Of a stretch of 64,000 nucleotides of DNA, positions 1 to 15,095 are shown piece by piece. Source of the DNA: Erigeron canadensis. Taxonomy: Eukaryota > Streptophyta > Magnoliopsida > Asterales > Asteraceae. The DNA lies in NCBI RefSeq assembly GCF_010389155.1, contig NC_057761.1:44440213-44504212 (forward strand), in the 5' to 3' direction. The notes beneath the pieces are model-generated. The model ran no database searches, was not told the origin of the DNA, and was given only the letters and a program-made list of their open reading frames with translations. A program made the position numbers and the translations under genes. Positions within the stretch are counted from its first letter, which is position 1; each line of letters begins with the position of its first letter.

Positions 1-1213
1 CTCACTCGCTCAGCTTCCCCACTGTCTAATCTCTATAATTTTAACCCAGTGTTCTCTCCAAATAAGTGTTTGTATATTTTTATGTACTTGGTAATGAAGT
101 AAATTTAGATGATGTTAGTCATAAAAAAAAATTATGAAAAAGATACAAATCGTATCAATTTGCATCATATCATATGGAAAGCAACGGCTTATGAGATGCT
201 ATCTACCGTCAACGGACTTGAATAACCAAATCACAAATGTTTTCAGATTAGGGACCTTAAACATAGTAGAGTAAACTTGAAGTCGATAAGATGGCATAAT
301 AAATCTCAGTAGAAGAAATTCATCATCAATCCAAGGACACACCAGAACATATGTGTCAATTCAGGGTGTTCAGTAATGCAAGCTCCGGAATAATTTGAGT
401 ATACATCTTACAATCTCAATATCAACTTATTATATTACAAAATACAAGTATCAACCTCAGCTCCATTTACAAATTCATACTTGATAGGTTTAAATCACAC
501 TAGCTCGAAGCCTCGAACTCAAATCACTTGATAATGACAGCACCCCTAATCTGGTTTGGGCATGACCAAATCCAACACATCTATTCAATGTTGATTTTGT
601 CTTATTGCTAATATGATCAAATCAGATATTCACATCTTGATCATAAATTTAGACATTTATATTCATTGGCTCATTGCACCATGCATAATCAGAAGAATAA
701 GAACAAACTACTGATTCAAATGAGTAATTTAGTAGACTTGAATTACACTTGTTACAACAATAATACATTTTTTTGTCAGATAATCCAAAATACCATAACA
801 AGAACTCAAGAGCCTATACACTGACAAACTATCATCTGGAATTTTGTAAACAAAACCAGCCTTACGAGCGTACCATAACCTGATGTTTAGTACGCTTACA
901 TGGTTACAAGTGATGACAGTTGGCTCAAACATTGGGTAAGATGACAACTTTTAGACTTGATACTTATCCTATATTTCTATCCGCTTCCCACGCACCTTCA
1001 CGGCTTCAGTAGCAAAACAATGAAAGAATCTCTAGCTTCTTTGCATCAATATTCAGAAGCTGTCAGAGTGCAAAATTTCATTTTTTCCTTCCTAGTTCAG
1101 AACACTCTGGAGATACTCGTGTGGTTCTTGAGTTTCTTTAAGGAGATATAGAGATTAAAATTCATCTGAGCTGAATGAATACAATGTACCTGTTCTGCAA
1201 CCTTTGAAAAATA
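1..1213. other. 3' flank of the DNA polymerase delta gene
   Basis: AT-rich sequence downstream of the POLD1 stop codon. I see no recognisable exon, RNA gene or repeat. The proximal few hundred bases presumably include the POLD1 3' untranslated region, but I could not place a poly(A) site. Confidence 0.5.
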
Positions 1214-4200
1214 CTAAAAGTTCCATCGATCTAACTGGACTTTGGCTTCAGCCATGTCCTTCTGTGCTTTCTTCCTCCGATAGAATATTGGGCAATCCCG
1301 ACTACAAAAACAAATATATAACCATCAGTCCATCACACAAACAAAAAAACAACTTAGAATTTTTAACACATTAAAATGGTGACTGAGAGTACACATGGCA
1401 AATTTCAAAATTCGACTAAAGTACGTACATAAAAGTCATTTTGTGTTATATTATTTTTCCAACAGTTAAAATGGGTGTAGCTTAGAAACTAGTTATATGT
1501 TTTAGGCATGTCTTGGGTTGACTTTCATTAGAAATTAAATCAGATATCATCCTTTAACAAAACAAGCTGAAACAATATGCGTAAGGGGAACTAAAACTCA
1601 AGGTTGGTTATCTAATCGCAATATGTGCAAGGGGAAATAAAACCTTCGGTATCCGGTTCAGCTAAAAAGTGTGGTGGAAGGATACTGGTAGCCCACTATC
1701 TTAGCCTTAGAAGGGAATCAAATGTCTTCTCTCATACCGATGTGGGATGGGTTCTTACAATAATAAAATATACGCATATGACCAATTTTGACCCAATATC
1801 CAACCCACCCAATTTACTGCATCTAATCGCAGGTAGCCTAGAGAAGGGCATACAATGTCACAATCACAACTGATAATATGACATTTTGACAATAACCCGG
1901 GGAAGGTACTGTCATTTGCAAAAACAGATTCATGAGATTGTAAGCAAAAAAGATAGTCACCTTGTGCATAAGACATCTTGATGAAGAGATCCTTGGCACT
2001 CTTGGCACTGTGTCCATAACCTACCGAAAAGCTTCTCTAACTCGGATACTATAATTGAGGCAGAAACAAAGGGTTATCAGAAGTTATAGCTTCTTGAGTT
2101 AGCTTTATTAGAGAGAGAAAAGCCTTTTGACAACTAAAAGATATTGGAAGAAAAAAGTTCTTGCATACCATTAGCTATGGATTTACAATAAAGTTCAGCT
2201 TCTCTTCCCTTGCAATGTGAGCAAAGTGTCTGATCTTTATTACTGAAATAAAAGCAATAGAATAATCATTGGAACAAACTCATGAGTATATGAAAGGGCT
2301 TCTGATAGCAAAGATCCATTGCAGACAAACTACACAGATGACTATAAAACTTAATTTGTGACTTTACTCCTAAAAGGTGAAGGCTGATTACAGATGAAAC
2401 CAATAAGACTATAAAACTAAATTTTTATGTGGCAGGTTTGACTAGTGTGTTAAACAAGTAAGAATCGTTACTTACTATCAGACAAGAGAAAATAGTGATT
2501 AACATCGTATATGAAGTACGCCAAACTATCATGTTGAAAGAGACATCATTAAAAAAGAAGAATGAAAAAAGAAGTATCAATTCATAGGTACCTGATTAAA
2601 GCTTTGCAGCCAACACAGCTTAGTTGCTTCTTTGCAAACTTCATTATCCCGCCAGTTGATGGGGTAGAGATGGAAATAGCTCTAGTGTGACTTCCATGGA
2701 GAAGTTCTCTACTAGCATTCTTCATGATGGGTTCAAATATCCTCAACAGTGGCTACAACATCAACTCTTTAGCAGCTGGTAGAATCAAGTTCAAGTTCAA
2801 CTAAGAAAAGCTATGTTTGAACATACCTTGCTTATCTGGTTTTCAAGGTAGTATTGAGGATCTATGGGTATATTGTTTTCCAAAACATATATTGGGTCCT
2901 CAGACTTCTCATACGCCTGGTCATCATCAATTTAATTGAAATCATCAATGATACACAACAGCATATAAAAATCAAGATATAAGACTGTTATGTTTTTACC
3001 TTAGCACCTTTGGCAGCTTTGATAATGACATATGGTACTCTATCACCAACATGTGGAGCCGTAGCTGCATCTCGCTTTAAATAATAAAAATTTGCATAAC
3101 ATGACAATAGTTGTTACAAGTGCCGGATAAGGTGCCATCAAAAATTTGTAAAAAACATTAATGTTAGAAATTATACAAGATATAAAGAATATGTACATGT
3201 GTTTCCACCCAACAGTGAACATACCTTTTAGAAGGTCAGCAAGAATATTCCTATAACTAACTTGCAAATATATGTAATTAAGTGAAATAAAAACCTTATC
3301 TAATATATATGATATTCAAAGAAACAGATTTCACACTTGCAGGTGAGCTCTTTATATTATTGCCATTTATGATATCATGGGTGGTCATGGATCAACAACT
3401 ATACTGATCTACCATTTGCAGACAAGGGTATTTAACATATTTTTAAGACAAAACGAGCATGACCAAAAATAAAACACACAGGGTAGTGCCCACCTTTTTC
3501 ATTCTCTCTGCGAGTTCAACATGTGCTGTCTTGACTTCATAATCCCCTCCTGTTTTTGTCAGTCCCTATTAGATAGATGGAGTTAGTGCAGGAACAAGAA
3601 TTCGTTAACAAAGTGAAACACTAAGGCCTAGATAATTTGGTACCTTCGTAATAACCAGAAGAGATAAATCCATGCGATTCATAAGCAGATCCGAAATGGT
3701 ATTCTTGACATACTGAACGGCTCCTGGTATGTCTCTGTCTATTAGTATTTTATGAAGACACTCGTTCACCAGATTTTTTACTAATAGACAGTTGTCCCTT
3801 CGAACTGTTTCAATACCTGACAATGGAACTCAGCGGATAAGAGGATGATATTGATTTATGACAGATATCTGAAACATGGCAAGCAACCATGGTGCACCAA
3901 GTCTTTATAATTGACTATTCCCTTATATTTGGCAATGAGAGTGGTCATGTGACATATTTAATTATAAAAGAGATGAATAAAAAAATAAATACTCTTGCTT
4001 ACCCTTTGTATCCATCTTGTCATATTTCTCTGGATTTGTCCAATAGAGACCAGCATACCTTTTTTTGCTGATCAGTAGATACGGGAAATAAACCTTTTCA
4101 AATTCTAGTTTGATAGGCTTTACAGAAAAAACGATTGGCAAGAAGTCAGTAAAATAAAATACATTAGCATCAAACTAAGCCAAACCATAACGAGCGGACT

Positions 4201-7200
4201 GCTTGTGACATAAAATCAAGAACTATATGTATGAGATGCTCATGGTTTATCATGATAAAGCAAAAGACCTGCTGATAAACTTCTGAGAATAGAAAGTATT
4301 ATCCATGAGTTAACAGCACTAAGTTACCCATGATTGATGACCAGATAATAGCTTAGGATCTCTTCAACTTATCATTTAACCTAAGCAAAATATTAGAGCT
4401 AGCCACACACCGATGGCTTTAACTAGAATGTGGTTACGTAACAGGAGGACTCATGAGTGCAAAAGAAAATGCCTTCCAACAAAAGACTTGAATGTTCACT
4501 TATCATAAAACGACATAGCATGGGCATTATATTGAATAAAAATGGATTTCTTGACAATCATATAAGATCCAATTTTATAAATACTATTACAGAGAAGTTT
4601 ACTTGTGAACCTATTTACCAAGAAATATGGTTTTAAGCGTAGAATTTAGTTAATAACTATAATATATAAGGTAAAGCAAATACCATATATCAGTTTCAAT
4701 GTCACGACCATCTAGGTTTAGCATTCAAAGTATCTCAACGAAAAGGAGATTGTGATACCCTTAAGTTACGGTCAATGTCAGAACAGAAGTTACCTTGATG
4801 AAAGTCCCACTAATGTAATCAGCAGCTTCCCTACCTAGTTTCATGGCTTCATCCACAGTGGGCACACCAAATTGAACCATAACTGAATCTGTATCCCCAT
4901 ATATCACCTGCCATTTCAAGTAGTCAGTTTATATGTGAAATGGTATACTTCAAGAACCAAACATTTATACATGAACTCAGCTGAGACCACAGATAACAAG
5001 CATGGGCACCATCTTTCTGACAGGCTTTAATCATCTACCATGTCAGAGGCTATATAAAATAATAGAAGTACTATACCTCAGCATTATGTTCATATCCCCC
5101 AAGCGTCGTGAATTTATCTTCGACAAGTCTTTTTGTGTGTTCAATCATCTGTCGGCCTGCATAATCAATAAGCCTATAGCATCAGGTAACCTTACGACCA
5201 AGAAAATGTACACACCGTAATTAAAAATCATTCAAACTACATCCACGTACGTAATTAAACATAAACTTTATAGATTATGACATATTACCATAGCTCGTGA
5301 CACTTGAGGATATCTCTAAACACGGTAATTGGCCAATGGTAGCTCCTGTAAACCCATAGACCGAATTTGCACTAATCTGGAGATCTCAAAATGAAGCAAT
5401 GTTATTTATGTGAAAGGAAACAGCTTACGGAAAGGTAAACTGAGGTGGATATATAAATAACTGATGGTTGCCTTACCTTCAAAGCCAGCTGTCGACCATC
5501 CAAAACAGCCTTCACTAGTGGATCCTTGGCCTCCTGGAAACCAGCAAACTGGTTATTGTACAGCCAGGACAAACTATAGAAGAAGTGTCAACTACACAAT
5601 TTTCAATTGCATACAAGTAATATAGCTACATGGCTAATGTTAATATCTGGTTCAAAGGCTCTACTAAATCTTTTCTCATCTAAAACTACATCAACAGAAC
5701 AGATCACTTCTACAATCATTACTAGACACAATCAAACTTGGTAAAGGATCTACTACACATTAAATGCATATTATCTACTTCAGAGCATTCACAATAGAGG
5801 CATACATTTTCTGATATCAATATCACCAATTCTACTTTCAGGTTTCAACATCCAACATAAAATTGCATCCGACAACTTGAAGGAAAATAAAGTAGATAAA
5901 TGCAAAACCTAAGGCACCTGATTTTGTAAATGACAGTTTCCCATTAGAATAGCTCCCTATTTATGATTTAATGGAATCAACAGAACCTTACAGGGGAACA
6001 TCCTAAGCTCAGTTGTACTTTCAGGCCGAGAAGACCACAATAAAAGGGGGTCCGTATACCACCCAACTTATGCTTTATGGTGTTGTAAATTTGGTAGTTT
6101 GAAGTGTAAACTAGTGGTGTATGCCTAAAAAATGGTGTACACATCCTCACTCCAAGGAAAGGTTGTGCTCAAACATTTCAGGAAAGATTTTATTTGACTA
6201 CATAACCAACAGCACTTGCATATACTATTTATTGGATAAATTAAAATATTTTAACCTTTCATAACTTAAAAACCAGAACTTACACTATGGAGTTTAAGGT
6301 TAGCCAACAATAAGAGGAACGGTGTGCCTCATTACATAGTGCTAACTATTAATGTAAGTCCAATACTTGTTAACTGGGAAATACCATTTAGCTTTAACAT
6401 GAACAGATCTCCATCCGGAAATTATATGACCACTACTAACTAGAAGAAAAATACATACAAGACTTGAAAAAAGAAGAGTGTCATACTTTTAAATCTGCTT
6501 TAGCCCTCCTACGAGCAGCTAAGAGTTCTTCAAGAATTTCTGGAAGTATACCCTGAAATTACATTTGTAATCACTTGTTACAATGATTCCTCACAAAAAC
6601 ATCATGGCACCTAATCAGTGAATACCTTCTGCAAATTTGATTTGACAAATGTTTCACCCGAGGGAGTTTTGTTGACGCATTCAGGTGGAAGGTTAAGTTT
6701 CCGAACATCTTCATTAGTCACCTTAAAAGAATAGGCAAATCAGAATTGACACGACAAATCTTAATCAATGGTAAATTCATTTCTCCTAGATACATAACTT
6801 GCACACTACACATCAATAAACAATAAGAAAAAATCTCACTAGAGTGCAGTAGCATAAGTTATATGCCATCATGATTGACGGATATAAAGATGCAAAATCC
6901 AATGTAGCAATTGGCTTCTCATAAAATCCTGGTCTGGGTTCCAAAACCTATACAGAAGATAATTTCAATGTAAAAAATCTCATTAGAATGCACTAACATA
7001 AGCATTCCAGGAAGAAGATGAAAGTAAGGGATGCAATAAGATAAAAGGTTGTAAAATAACAAAAGCAATGGGCGCTAAAACCTAAACAGGTGACGTTAGA
7101 TGTTTGGAGTTACAACCCACAAATACTTCAAAATTTGACTCGTCAGCTTAATGGTTATCCAATAAAAGCAATTCTCCAAACCAGATCTGTGTTTGATGTT

Positions 7201-10200
7201 TTGAGTTACAATATATATTGAAACCTCCTCAATTAAGTTGACCTAATCTCAAGGACACCATCACCAACTCAAAACACAGCTGATAAGCTGGACAACAGGT
7301 TTATAATATGAGAAATGCTCTAAAGTGGGTCTATCCATTCATGACCTTAGCTTTGCACTATGAGCTTCACACACTGGGAATATGTGCCTACTAATGCTAA
7401 GATTATTAGTCACGAGTTCCATGCGACCATACATTGACAAACTTTCATCTTTGTTGAAATGTTTAAGCATTGATTCGCCTGGATGCAAGTTTTACGTTGT
7501 TTTTTGTAGAGAGAAGAGTAGGAGGAACATAGACAATGTGGATATAGTCTATATTATTGATTTTGACGCTGAACAACATATACTCACAGTTGCACCTTCA
7601 TATGTCCCTTGTTCAGATCCTGCTTGCTTCACATTGGGAAGCACTAGATTCTTCTCTTTTGCTTTCCTTAGAAGTTGAGAAAGTACCTGCAAAAAGTCAC
7701 TTAAACTTTAATAGCTAAAACTCATAAAAACAATCAGCACATGAGTCAATAGAAGATGACCTTGATGCTCTGTCCTCTAGCAAGAAGATATGATATGGGA
7801 ACACCAGTGACACGAGCCATCTCCACATAATTGTAGATGTACATTAACTTGTCCAACAACCGTTGAGGGAGATAAGCATCCTGTAAAAACATTGTAATTT
7901 CTTTCAGGTGTACAAAACATTACACATTAAACTAAAAGCATATTAAAATACAAAAAGAAATTCCTCTTTGAGCATATTTTAGCAGTTGCAGCTTGCAATA
8001 AGTCCATATCTGGGTAAATGCCATCTTTATTAAACTTTCAAAAGACAGAACCATGTTTTATCAACATCTCTGTTATAATTATATTTTCCAGCGAATACAT
8101 CTATAGAGAAGTGACCTAAATTTGCAATTTTAGAAGGCTTTGCCAAGTGCAAACCACATTGATGGTAAAGTACTAGTGCGGGGATATTGTTTCATAGAGT
8201 ATACACTGTATGGAGCCTATTTGATATAGATTGCATTAATATCTCAGTGTGCAAATATGAGTCGAAAACCGACCAATAAATGAGAACTACCTTAAGTCAT
8301 GCATCTAGAGTAAAAAACAAAAAGCATGTGCAAGTGCAAGCCTTACTTTGCTTATCTTTTAGTTAGTATCCTCATATTGGTCCAAGATAACAATGAAACG
8401 AACTTATATAGTTATACGCCATCTAGCTGTCTTACACTCTCGCAACTATCTTACTTTAGCCTTTTACTCTAATTAAGTTAATAGTGAATTATAATCTCCC
8501 CCTTTTCTTAGATATAAACAGCCCAAGACTACCCCTCCCACATTGCTAATTTAAGATTTTGTTTAGTATATTGATTATATAGCCAAGCCATATGGGGAGC
8601 AAACCCCACTATACACCTGAATAATTAAACCCTGAAATAACAGTCAGCAAGAGGTGAAAGGACCCCTACTTCCTAATTAACCAGCTTAGACTTCAATAAT
8701 GCTGATTCAAATCCAAATTTAGAACACGTGATATAAAGATATAGACTTAATAAACACAGCAAAATCAAAAGGCAAAGATTAAGTCAAAGCTATTAGTAGG
8801 CCCACCATATTAATGATCACTACTTATGTAAACTCGTGAAAGAATGACACCTTAAGACAATATACAGCCAATCTCCGTCTTGTCTCAGGATTGCCATTCT
8901 GAAGGTCAGATATAATTGAATGATGAACATCCTCTTTCTGCAATTAAACACCACATTGCCAAAACTTTAGAACATCTGTAATATAGAAAGATGGAAACAA
9001 GAGATGGATAACTCAATCTACATCAAAAGATAAAGCATAGAATACTGAAAGAGAATGATAATATGTATAGACAATGCAGACTGAAATTCTTTTTTCCCTC
9101 TTTCTCTGATCTCCTCTTTATTTTTTATCTATTAAATGATAATTTACATGTTCTCAAATCTACAAGCACCAAATTACTTCACAGCTCCAATTTCTCGACC
9201 AGGCACACAAAACTCATCAGCTTGTGAATGATATTGAAACCAGAAGAACTTTAAGTATCCATTAAGTAGTGGACTTCCAATAGGCAATTCATACATTTTG
9301 AAGACAATTATACAATAGAATTTAGCTGAACGATCATTACAAAACATTTCAGGCAAGGTTAGGTAAACCAAATCACAGCATTGGAAACCATTCAAGCAAA
9401 ATCTCTGCTTCTTAGATCAGTTTTCAGTGTTCAAAGTAAGAATATCTCAATTCCCTCAGTCCTATAGTCCTTGTATAAATCTTGCTTTATTTTATATACT
9501 AAGTAGTTAAGGACCAAAATTTCGATGTTTCTGTCAAGGACCGGTATAGGAAATTTTGGTAATTTCGGTGGTATTTCGGTAAGTTTAATATTATGTAAAA
9601 TATTATATATAATTATATATATACCAAAAATATCACAATTATACACAAATAGCAGTTATATTAATTAAATACTTAATCTAAATATCAAAAGTCAAGCTTA
9701 AAAGTGTCAATACTTGATAGATTGGTGTTAATACTTGCAAAAGTTAGTGTTTCTTAAGTTAGGAAAAAAATAAAAAAATATAAAAAATCTGAAAAACTGG
9801 TATACCGCCGAAATACCACCGAAATTTGACCAAAAATCCCGGTAACGAAATTTTGGACAGAAATCTTGACTGGTATACCAGTGGAGGACCAAAAACCGAA
9901 ATACCACTGGTATACCACCGAAATTGACTGCATAGTTTATATATCAAGAAGAAAATTTGTTCATTTGAAAGTTATTTTTGTTCCTTTGATATGGTTAAAC
10001 ATATCAAAACACCCAGACTTTATCTTGGTTATGTCCCTAATGTTGACAAACAACCTTACTTGGCTATCAACTAAAGATAACGGCATGCAAAAGATACAAC
10101 ATGATGCCCCTCCACCAACAAATTGGTGTATTGCCACAATTGTTACCCTCAGTTCCAATCGATATGTACGCTCTATAATGTACGGTCGACATCCCACCTC

Positions 10201-13200
10201 CCCGACGATTGGGTTAGTTGCTCTATAATGACTTGCATAAATAGTGCAAGCAAAATCACCACCATTAATAGGATAAACTCAAGCATTACAGTAGACCCAA
10301 AGACTCATTAAGTATTAGGGAAATGTTCCCAACAATTAAATGCGAAATTTCACACAATGCACAAAAGATATATAATGGAATCGTTATTCACAATAGAAGT
10401 GTGTTAATCATTTGTAAGCAGCCTCTCTACCCTAAGGTAGGAGTAAGACTGTCAACATCTCACCTCACCCATACCCGCCCCTGGCAAGATTGGGAACCAT
10501 TGATGTTAATGTTGATGTAATAGGAGTGTATAAAGCAGACATAGCAAAAACACGATACCTGCTCATTAAGAAAATGAGCTGAAACAGAATTTAGCGAGTA
10601 TGAACTTAATTTATAATCCCTTTGCATAGCCTGCAATCATAAACAGGGAATTAAAAACCTTGTAGTTCTTCCTATACATCCATGTATTTAAAATAACATA
10701 TTCTATATGAAATCACCTGAAGTAAATCAAACTGAACTCTCCCTTCCAGCAGAACTTCTTTACTATCCCTTGTACCATATTGTCTGCAACACCAAACCAG
10801 CATTGACAAAATTTAGCATCACGAATAAACATTTAGACCAAAGCTACCTTATGATCGTATCTTTATGAGGACCATAAACTTAAATAGGTATAATGCAAAA
10901 TTATCCTCTAAGGATAGAGGTTATAAGAGTCACTTGTCTGGGCTTGTTTGCTGAGGAAGAAGAGAAAAAAACACAGCAAGTGAATGCTCACTCAAAACTA
11001 AGTGAAGGTTGGTGGCATGGCCACATAAATTATAAGGTGCAAGTCAAAGTTATGTCTTTTGTCAGTTAGGAGCTTGAATTCAAAACACAGAAGCTGGGAT
11101 TGCAGCCCAATATCTTGTTTTTGGCGAAGCATCCTATCAAAAGCTACTTCCATGAATAAGTAGAGTCATGCAGCATATAATACATGTAACAGTTACAAAT
11201 TCAATTGAGAAAATGGGGGCATAATAGTCACGAGCCTTTTTTAGCCTTGTACTTGGGCTGCTTGTATAAAACCTTGAATTTCAATAGGAAAGACTTGTCA
11301 ACTCTCTAAATGAAAAAATTTCAATCACATCTACTATCTTGTTGCTTTTTGACCTTGGGAAATGGTGGCAATATACTTTAAAAATAATGCAGGAACCATA
11401 AACACACACAAAAAAAACAAGCTACAATATCGAAGATGAAAAAAAGATAGAGCTACAAATCTCCTTCATCGGTAGCAGGTAAAGCATAAAATCAATCATT
11501 ACCTTGACGAAAAATTTGTATCCTTCACGCGAGCCCTGGTAGTTCTGATGCGACCCAGTATAGGAAATTCAGTTATCCCTAATGTTTCTGCCCTCTGCAA
11601 GCCAAGACATGTTTTGTTACTGAATATCAAGGTTTACGGAAGCTTGCCATATTAATACACGAGCTGGAGATGTAAAATATTTAAAGCTATAATCCAAATT
11701 AGTTGAAGGCTGAGAACAAAAGGGATGGCCACTGACCTCAATAAGATAGGGAAAGTCAAAGTTGCAAATGTTATAACCAATTAGGATATCTGGATCAATC
11801 TCGCGAACAAAATCCTGTAAGAGACAAAGTTGTGACAGTTGTGAAATTCAGATGATATCGGGTTGAAAACATAGCTATCAAAATGTATATTGTATACAGA
11901 GTATAAATATATAATATTAATCAAATTGGGCTAAAATGATTTAATGTTAAAAAAGAAACTATGAAGAGTTATATGTAGATACATTAATACATACATGCAC
12001 ATAGTAAAAATAAAAGGCCTGACATCAGCTCATTAGCAGCAGAAAGCCCATTCGCATATCACTAGTTAACCTTTTATTAAATTATTATAAAAAACAACTA
12101 ATGTAATCTCTACTAAGCAGCATACAAATAAAAACATGTTCCCTAGAAAACCAGTGAAGTATTAACCATTCCCCAAGTGTTTTCATAAACTACACTACTT
12201 ATACTAATAGACATGCAAGCTTCACAAGTTATATGAAGGAAGATTCATCCCAATTTCTGTATGAAGTATAACTAAATTGAGTGCAGGATGATTGCACATC
12301 TTCACATCTCAAAGAAGCAATGTCCATATGTACACTTGCGATGGTACTAAATAAGTCAAATGAATGGTAGAAGTTATAGAATACACTGGCTTCAAATAAT
12401 TAATTTAGCTATAACTTTTCAAGCTTGATTAGAAACATAACATTACCCTCCAAGCCAGCAAAAATTCTCTTTCTGTGTCAAATGACATCACATCAACACC
12501 AACTATTGGAGAACATGACTTTAAGGTCATAACATTTCTCACAAACGGCTGTTCCTCTCCCTGCAGCGTGACCAGGTTTGCGATCTACAGAAAAGAAATG
12601 AAAAAACCAATTAGGATCTAAAACATAACTATTAAGTTTAACAATTGGCACCTTTGCTAAGTAAAATCAATAACAAATGTATATGAATAGACCTGAATAA
12701 CAGGATCAACTTTAGCCGTAGGAAAAATGCCCTTCCGGCCAGCACACTCGATGTCAAAACTCAATATGCGAAATGGAGCCATTTTTGAAAATTCTCCTTC
12801 TGGAACATGGCTAATCAGATCTGAATAACTAAAATCTTTGTCAAGAAATTCATTACTCTAATTGGGTAAAATTAAAATTAACATAGTATAGGCTTGATCT
12901 AAAGAAGACTGTCACTATCAATGCTTTAGTGAGGATACAGACAATCAAACTCTAGCTGAGAGTATGAAAGACTCTTTGCTGTCTTCTTGTATTTGTGAGC
13001 TGGAATTTCAATCCAATTGCCACCACTGATTTTGCAATCAACCATAAAGCGGAGAACAAAAGTAACATTACTCTCATATGTCATGAAGCTTTTCATACCA
13101 AAACCGTCAAGTTGTACACCTTTGTCAAGAATTCCTACCAAGATTAAAATAGAGTGTTACTACAAGATAGAATAAAGAACACCAAAAGAGGCTAGACTGT

Positions 13201-15015
13201 GCAACCTCAGGCATTCGCCGTGGCTAATTTGCATTAAACTACAAGAGTACAATGGCCAGAATTATATGCTCTGCATACTTTAGCAGTTGTTTGCATTACA
13301 GCAGCTAGAATGACTAAGTTTCAAAAAAAAGTACCAGTGCAAGTGTTGGAAAACCCATACATTCAAAAGTAAGAGAAGACAACATGCCATAAGCTGAAAT
13401 GCATAAAGCATGTATATACTTTTGGGCCTTGTGGCACTAAGAGAAATATATAATCTTCATAATTTTGCAAACAAAAAAAAAATGTTGGAAAAAGTAATAT
13501 CTAGATGCTATCAAACATTACCACGGCAAGTAGCAACCATTGACGGCAATGCAACAACTATTTTAAGAAAAGGCTGAGAACTATGCTGCTGATAGTACAT
13601 GATACTCTTTTTCTGAACTAGCTCCATACGAAGAATGAACTTGGGATACTTATTCCTGTTGGCTTCCCTCATTCTCCCCTGCGAGAAATTGGTTCAGCAA
13701 TGCACATTAACGAAACCGTTGGTTAAATTCACGTAAGAACATAAGCAGGAAACGAAAATACCTCAAGAACTTGATGAAAGCGAGATATGTCATCAGGGCC
13801 CATCCCTGGAAGGCAGCTAATATAGAAATACGGTTCAAATCCATGAACATTACAGCATACACTATTCCCTAAATACAGACCAAGAATCATCAGATCACTG
13901 GAAAAATGTTATATCCAGAATATTGGTAATAATCATAGCTCTTTAGTAAGCTAACAGCTGAAAAACTTATCCATCCACCAACAAATTTAGTGAGTTTAAT
14001 CTTTTGAAGCTTTGATCCCGATGCCTCAATACGACAACCAACCAATTACATTTGATATTAAATTTTAGCATCTTGATACTTGAAGATAACTACAATCTTT
14101 CCTCACCCCAGGCATCAAAACACATTACAAGAATCCTTACAATACTGACAATGTTGGTAACAAAACATGCTTACAATCACAATACAAATTGAAGGGATCT
14201 ATACAATGCATAAGTTCATCTATGTAAAGAGAGTAATTTATGTCATAGTAGTAATTTAAATAGATAGCAAAGAAGTAAGAATGAAAATAATTGAGGAACT
14301 ACCTTCAGTAGTAACACCGAAAATTCTGATAATAGTAGCAGGACCAGATGAATTAGGAATCATCCCTTTGTTGCCCTCCTCCTTGCTCACACAATCAATC
14401 TCCAATTGTTGAAAAACTGGTTACCAACCAAAAATATTATTATTCTCACAGTTTAGAAAACAATTGACATCATATGAGTAACAAAAATCAGACTTTTATT
14501 TAATACTGAACAGCTCATTGTGTCACAAAGATAAATTCTTGGAGCATATTACCTCTAAGAATGTAGTAACATATACAAGTATATAACTACAATAATATAT
14601 AATATAATTACATATGAGATGTTGTTATCGCAAGTTCAATCTAAGCAAGAATAACAATTAATCTATAAAGAACTTATTAATAATTAAAAAACAATAATCA
14701 ACAAATTGGGAAAAACTAATCAAATAAAACCCTAGAAATGTGAATTGAGCATATAATTATATGTATACCTATATTCTCGGACTGAGAGATATAACCGGGG
14801 CGTAAAGGCGGGCGCTTCCATTTATTGAGGCGATTGGCGAGCGCTTCACGATCTTGCATATCGCGAAGAATGAGTTCATCTTCATCAAGTAGGGCTTCGT
14901 CAATGAAAACATCTTCGTCGATGTAATCGTCTTCTACCGCAGCCGCGTGGTGCTTCGGCGGTGGCTGCGGTGTCACTGGTGGCTGTTGTGCCGGTCGCTT
15001 CTTGTTGCTGCTCAT
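1214..15015 (-). CDS. POLD1: DNA polymerase delta catalytic subunit (complete, 30 exons, 1084 aa)
   Basis: Family-B replicative polymerase with 3'-5' proofreading; in the nucleus it makes the lagging strand with PCNA and repairs DNA. Exons, 5' to 3': 15015-14769, 14416-14303, 13868-13762, 13678-13522, 13134-12939, 12828-12693, 12584-12447, 11814-11737, 11594-11503, 10783-10717, 10630-10559, 8937-8851, 7880-7761, 7686-7588, 6947-6840, 6721-6626, 6552-6487, 5533-5477, 5376-5289, 5156-5077, 4907-4794, 4117-4003, 3816-3644, 3565-3494, 3074-3000, 2916-2827, 2752-2592, 2242-2169, 2048-1961, 1301-1214. Every junction is GT/AG and the phases sum to 3255 nt. Exonuclease: FDIEC (D299, E301), NFDFPY (D385), YCLKDAYLP (D498). 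Polymerase: DFASLYPSI (D587), NSVYGFTGA (683-691), YGDTDS (D740, D742). The C-terminal cysteines are CysA 994/997/1009/1012 and CysB 1041/1044/1054/1059, the latter known to bind 4Fe-4S. Length fits the family (about 1095 aa in Arabidopsis, from memory). ATG 15015 starts the acidic N-terminus; an upstream in-frame ATG reads through a CA repeat and is unlikely. Confidence 0.96.
9525..9935. repeat. foldback repeat in POLD1 intron 11
   Basis: The left arm (about 9516-9585) contains AATTTCGGTGGTATTTCGG, and its reverse complement recurs at about 9798-9826. The right side also repeats the short palindrome GGTATACC with CCGAAATACCACCGAAATT variants several times up to 9930. This looks like a degraded inverted-repeat transposon. 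No target duplication was identified. Confidence 0.5.
10415..10500 (+). repeat. SINE 3'-half fragment
   Basis: The segment begins GCAGCCTCTCTACC, continues with a GGTAG-G-GTAAG-CTG motif and then a C-rich stretch. This matches the 3' half of the SINE at 21015-21225 and a fragment at 26959-27003. Such tails are common in tRNA-derived plant SINEs (established knowledge); the family assignment is inference. Confidence 0.4.
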
Positions 15016-15034
15016 GGTTGCTGACTGAGAGAAA

Positions 15035-15036
<2 letters not shown>

Positions 15037-15065
<29 letters not shown>
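15037..15065. repeat. (GT)n microsatellite in the POLD1 leader
   Basis: About 14 GT units start 22 bases upstream of the POLD1 start codon, so the transcript would read (CA)n. A second short run lies at 15127-15140. Both are probably in the 5' untranslated region or core promoter and are likely polymorphic. Confidence 0.85.
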
Positions 15066-15068
<3 letters not shown>

Positions 15069-15095
15069 TTGGGCGGGGGAGAGAAGTGAAATTAG

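Larger units (their letters stand above)
8938..10558 (-). other. POLD1 intron 11, enlarged by repeats
   Basis: This 1.6-kb intron lies between the exons ending at 10559 and starting at 8937. It is the longest in the gene, which mostly has introns of 80-700 bp. It contains a foldback repeat (about 9525-9935) and a SINE tail fragment (about 10415-10500). Short open frames inside it are not supported as exons, because the flanking exons join in frame without them. Confidence 0.7.

Noticed and set aside
7382..7678. 98-codon plus-strand frame
   Set aside because: Partly antisense to POLD1 exon 14 (7588-7686), which fits the polymerase alignment; the rest is intron.
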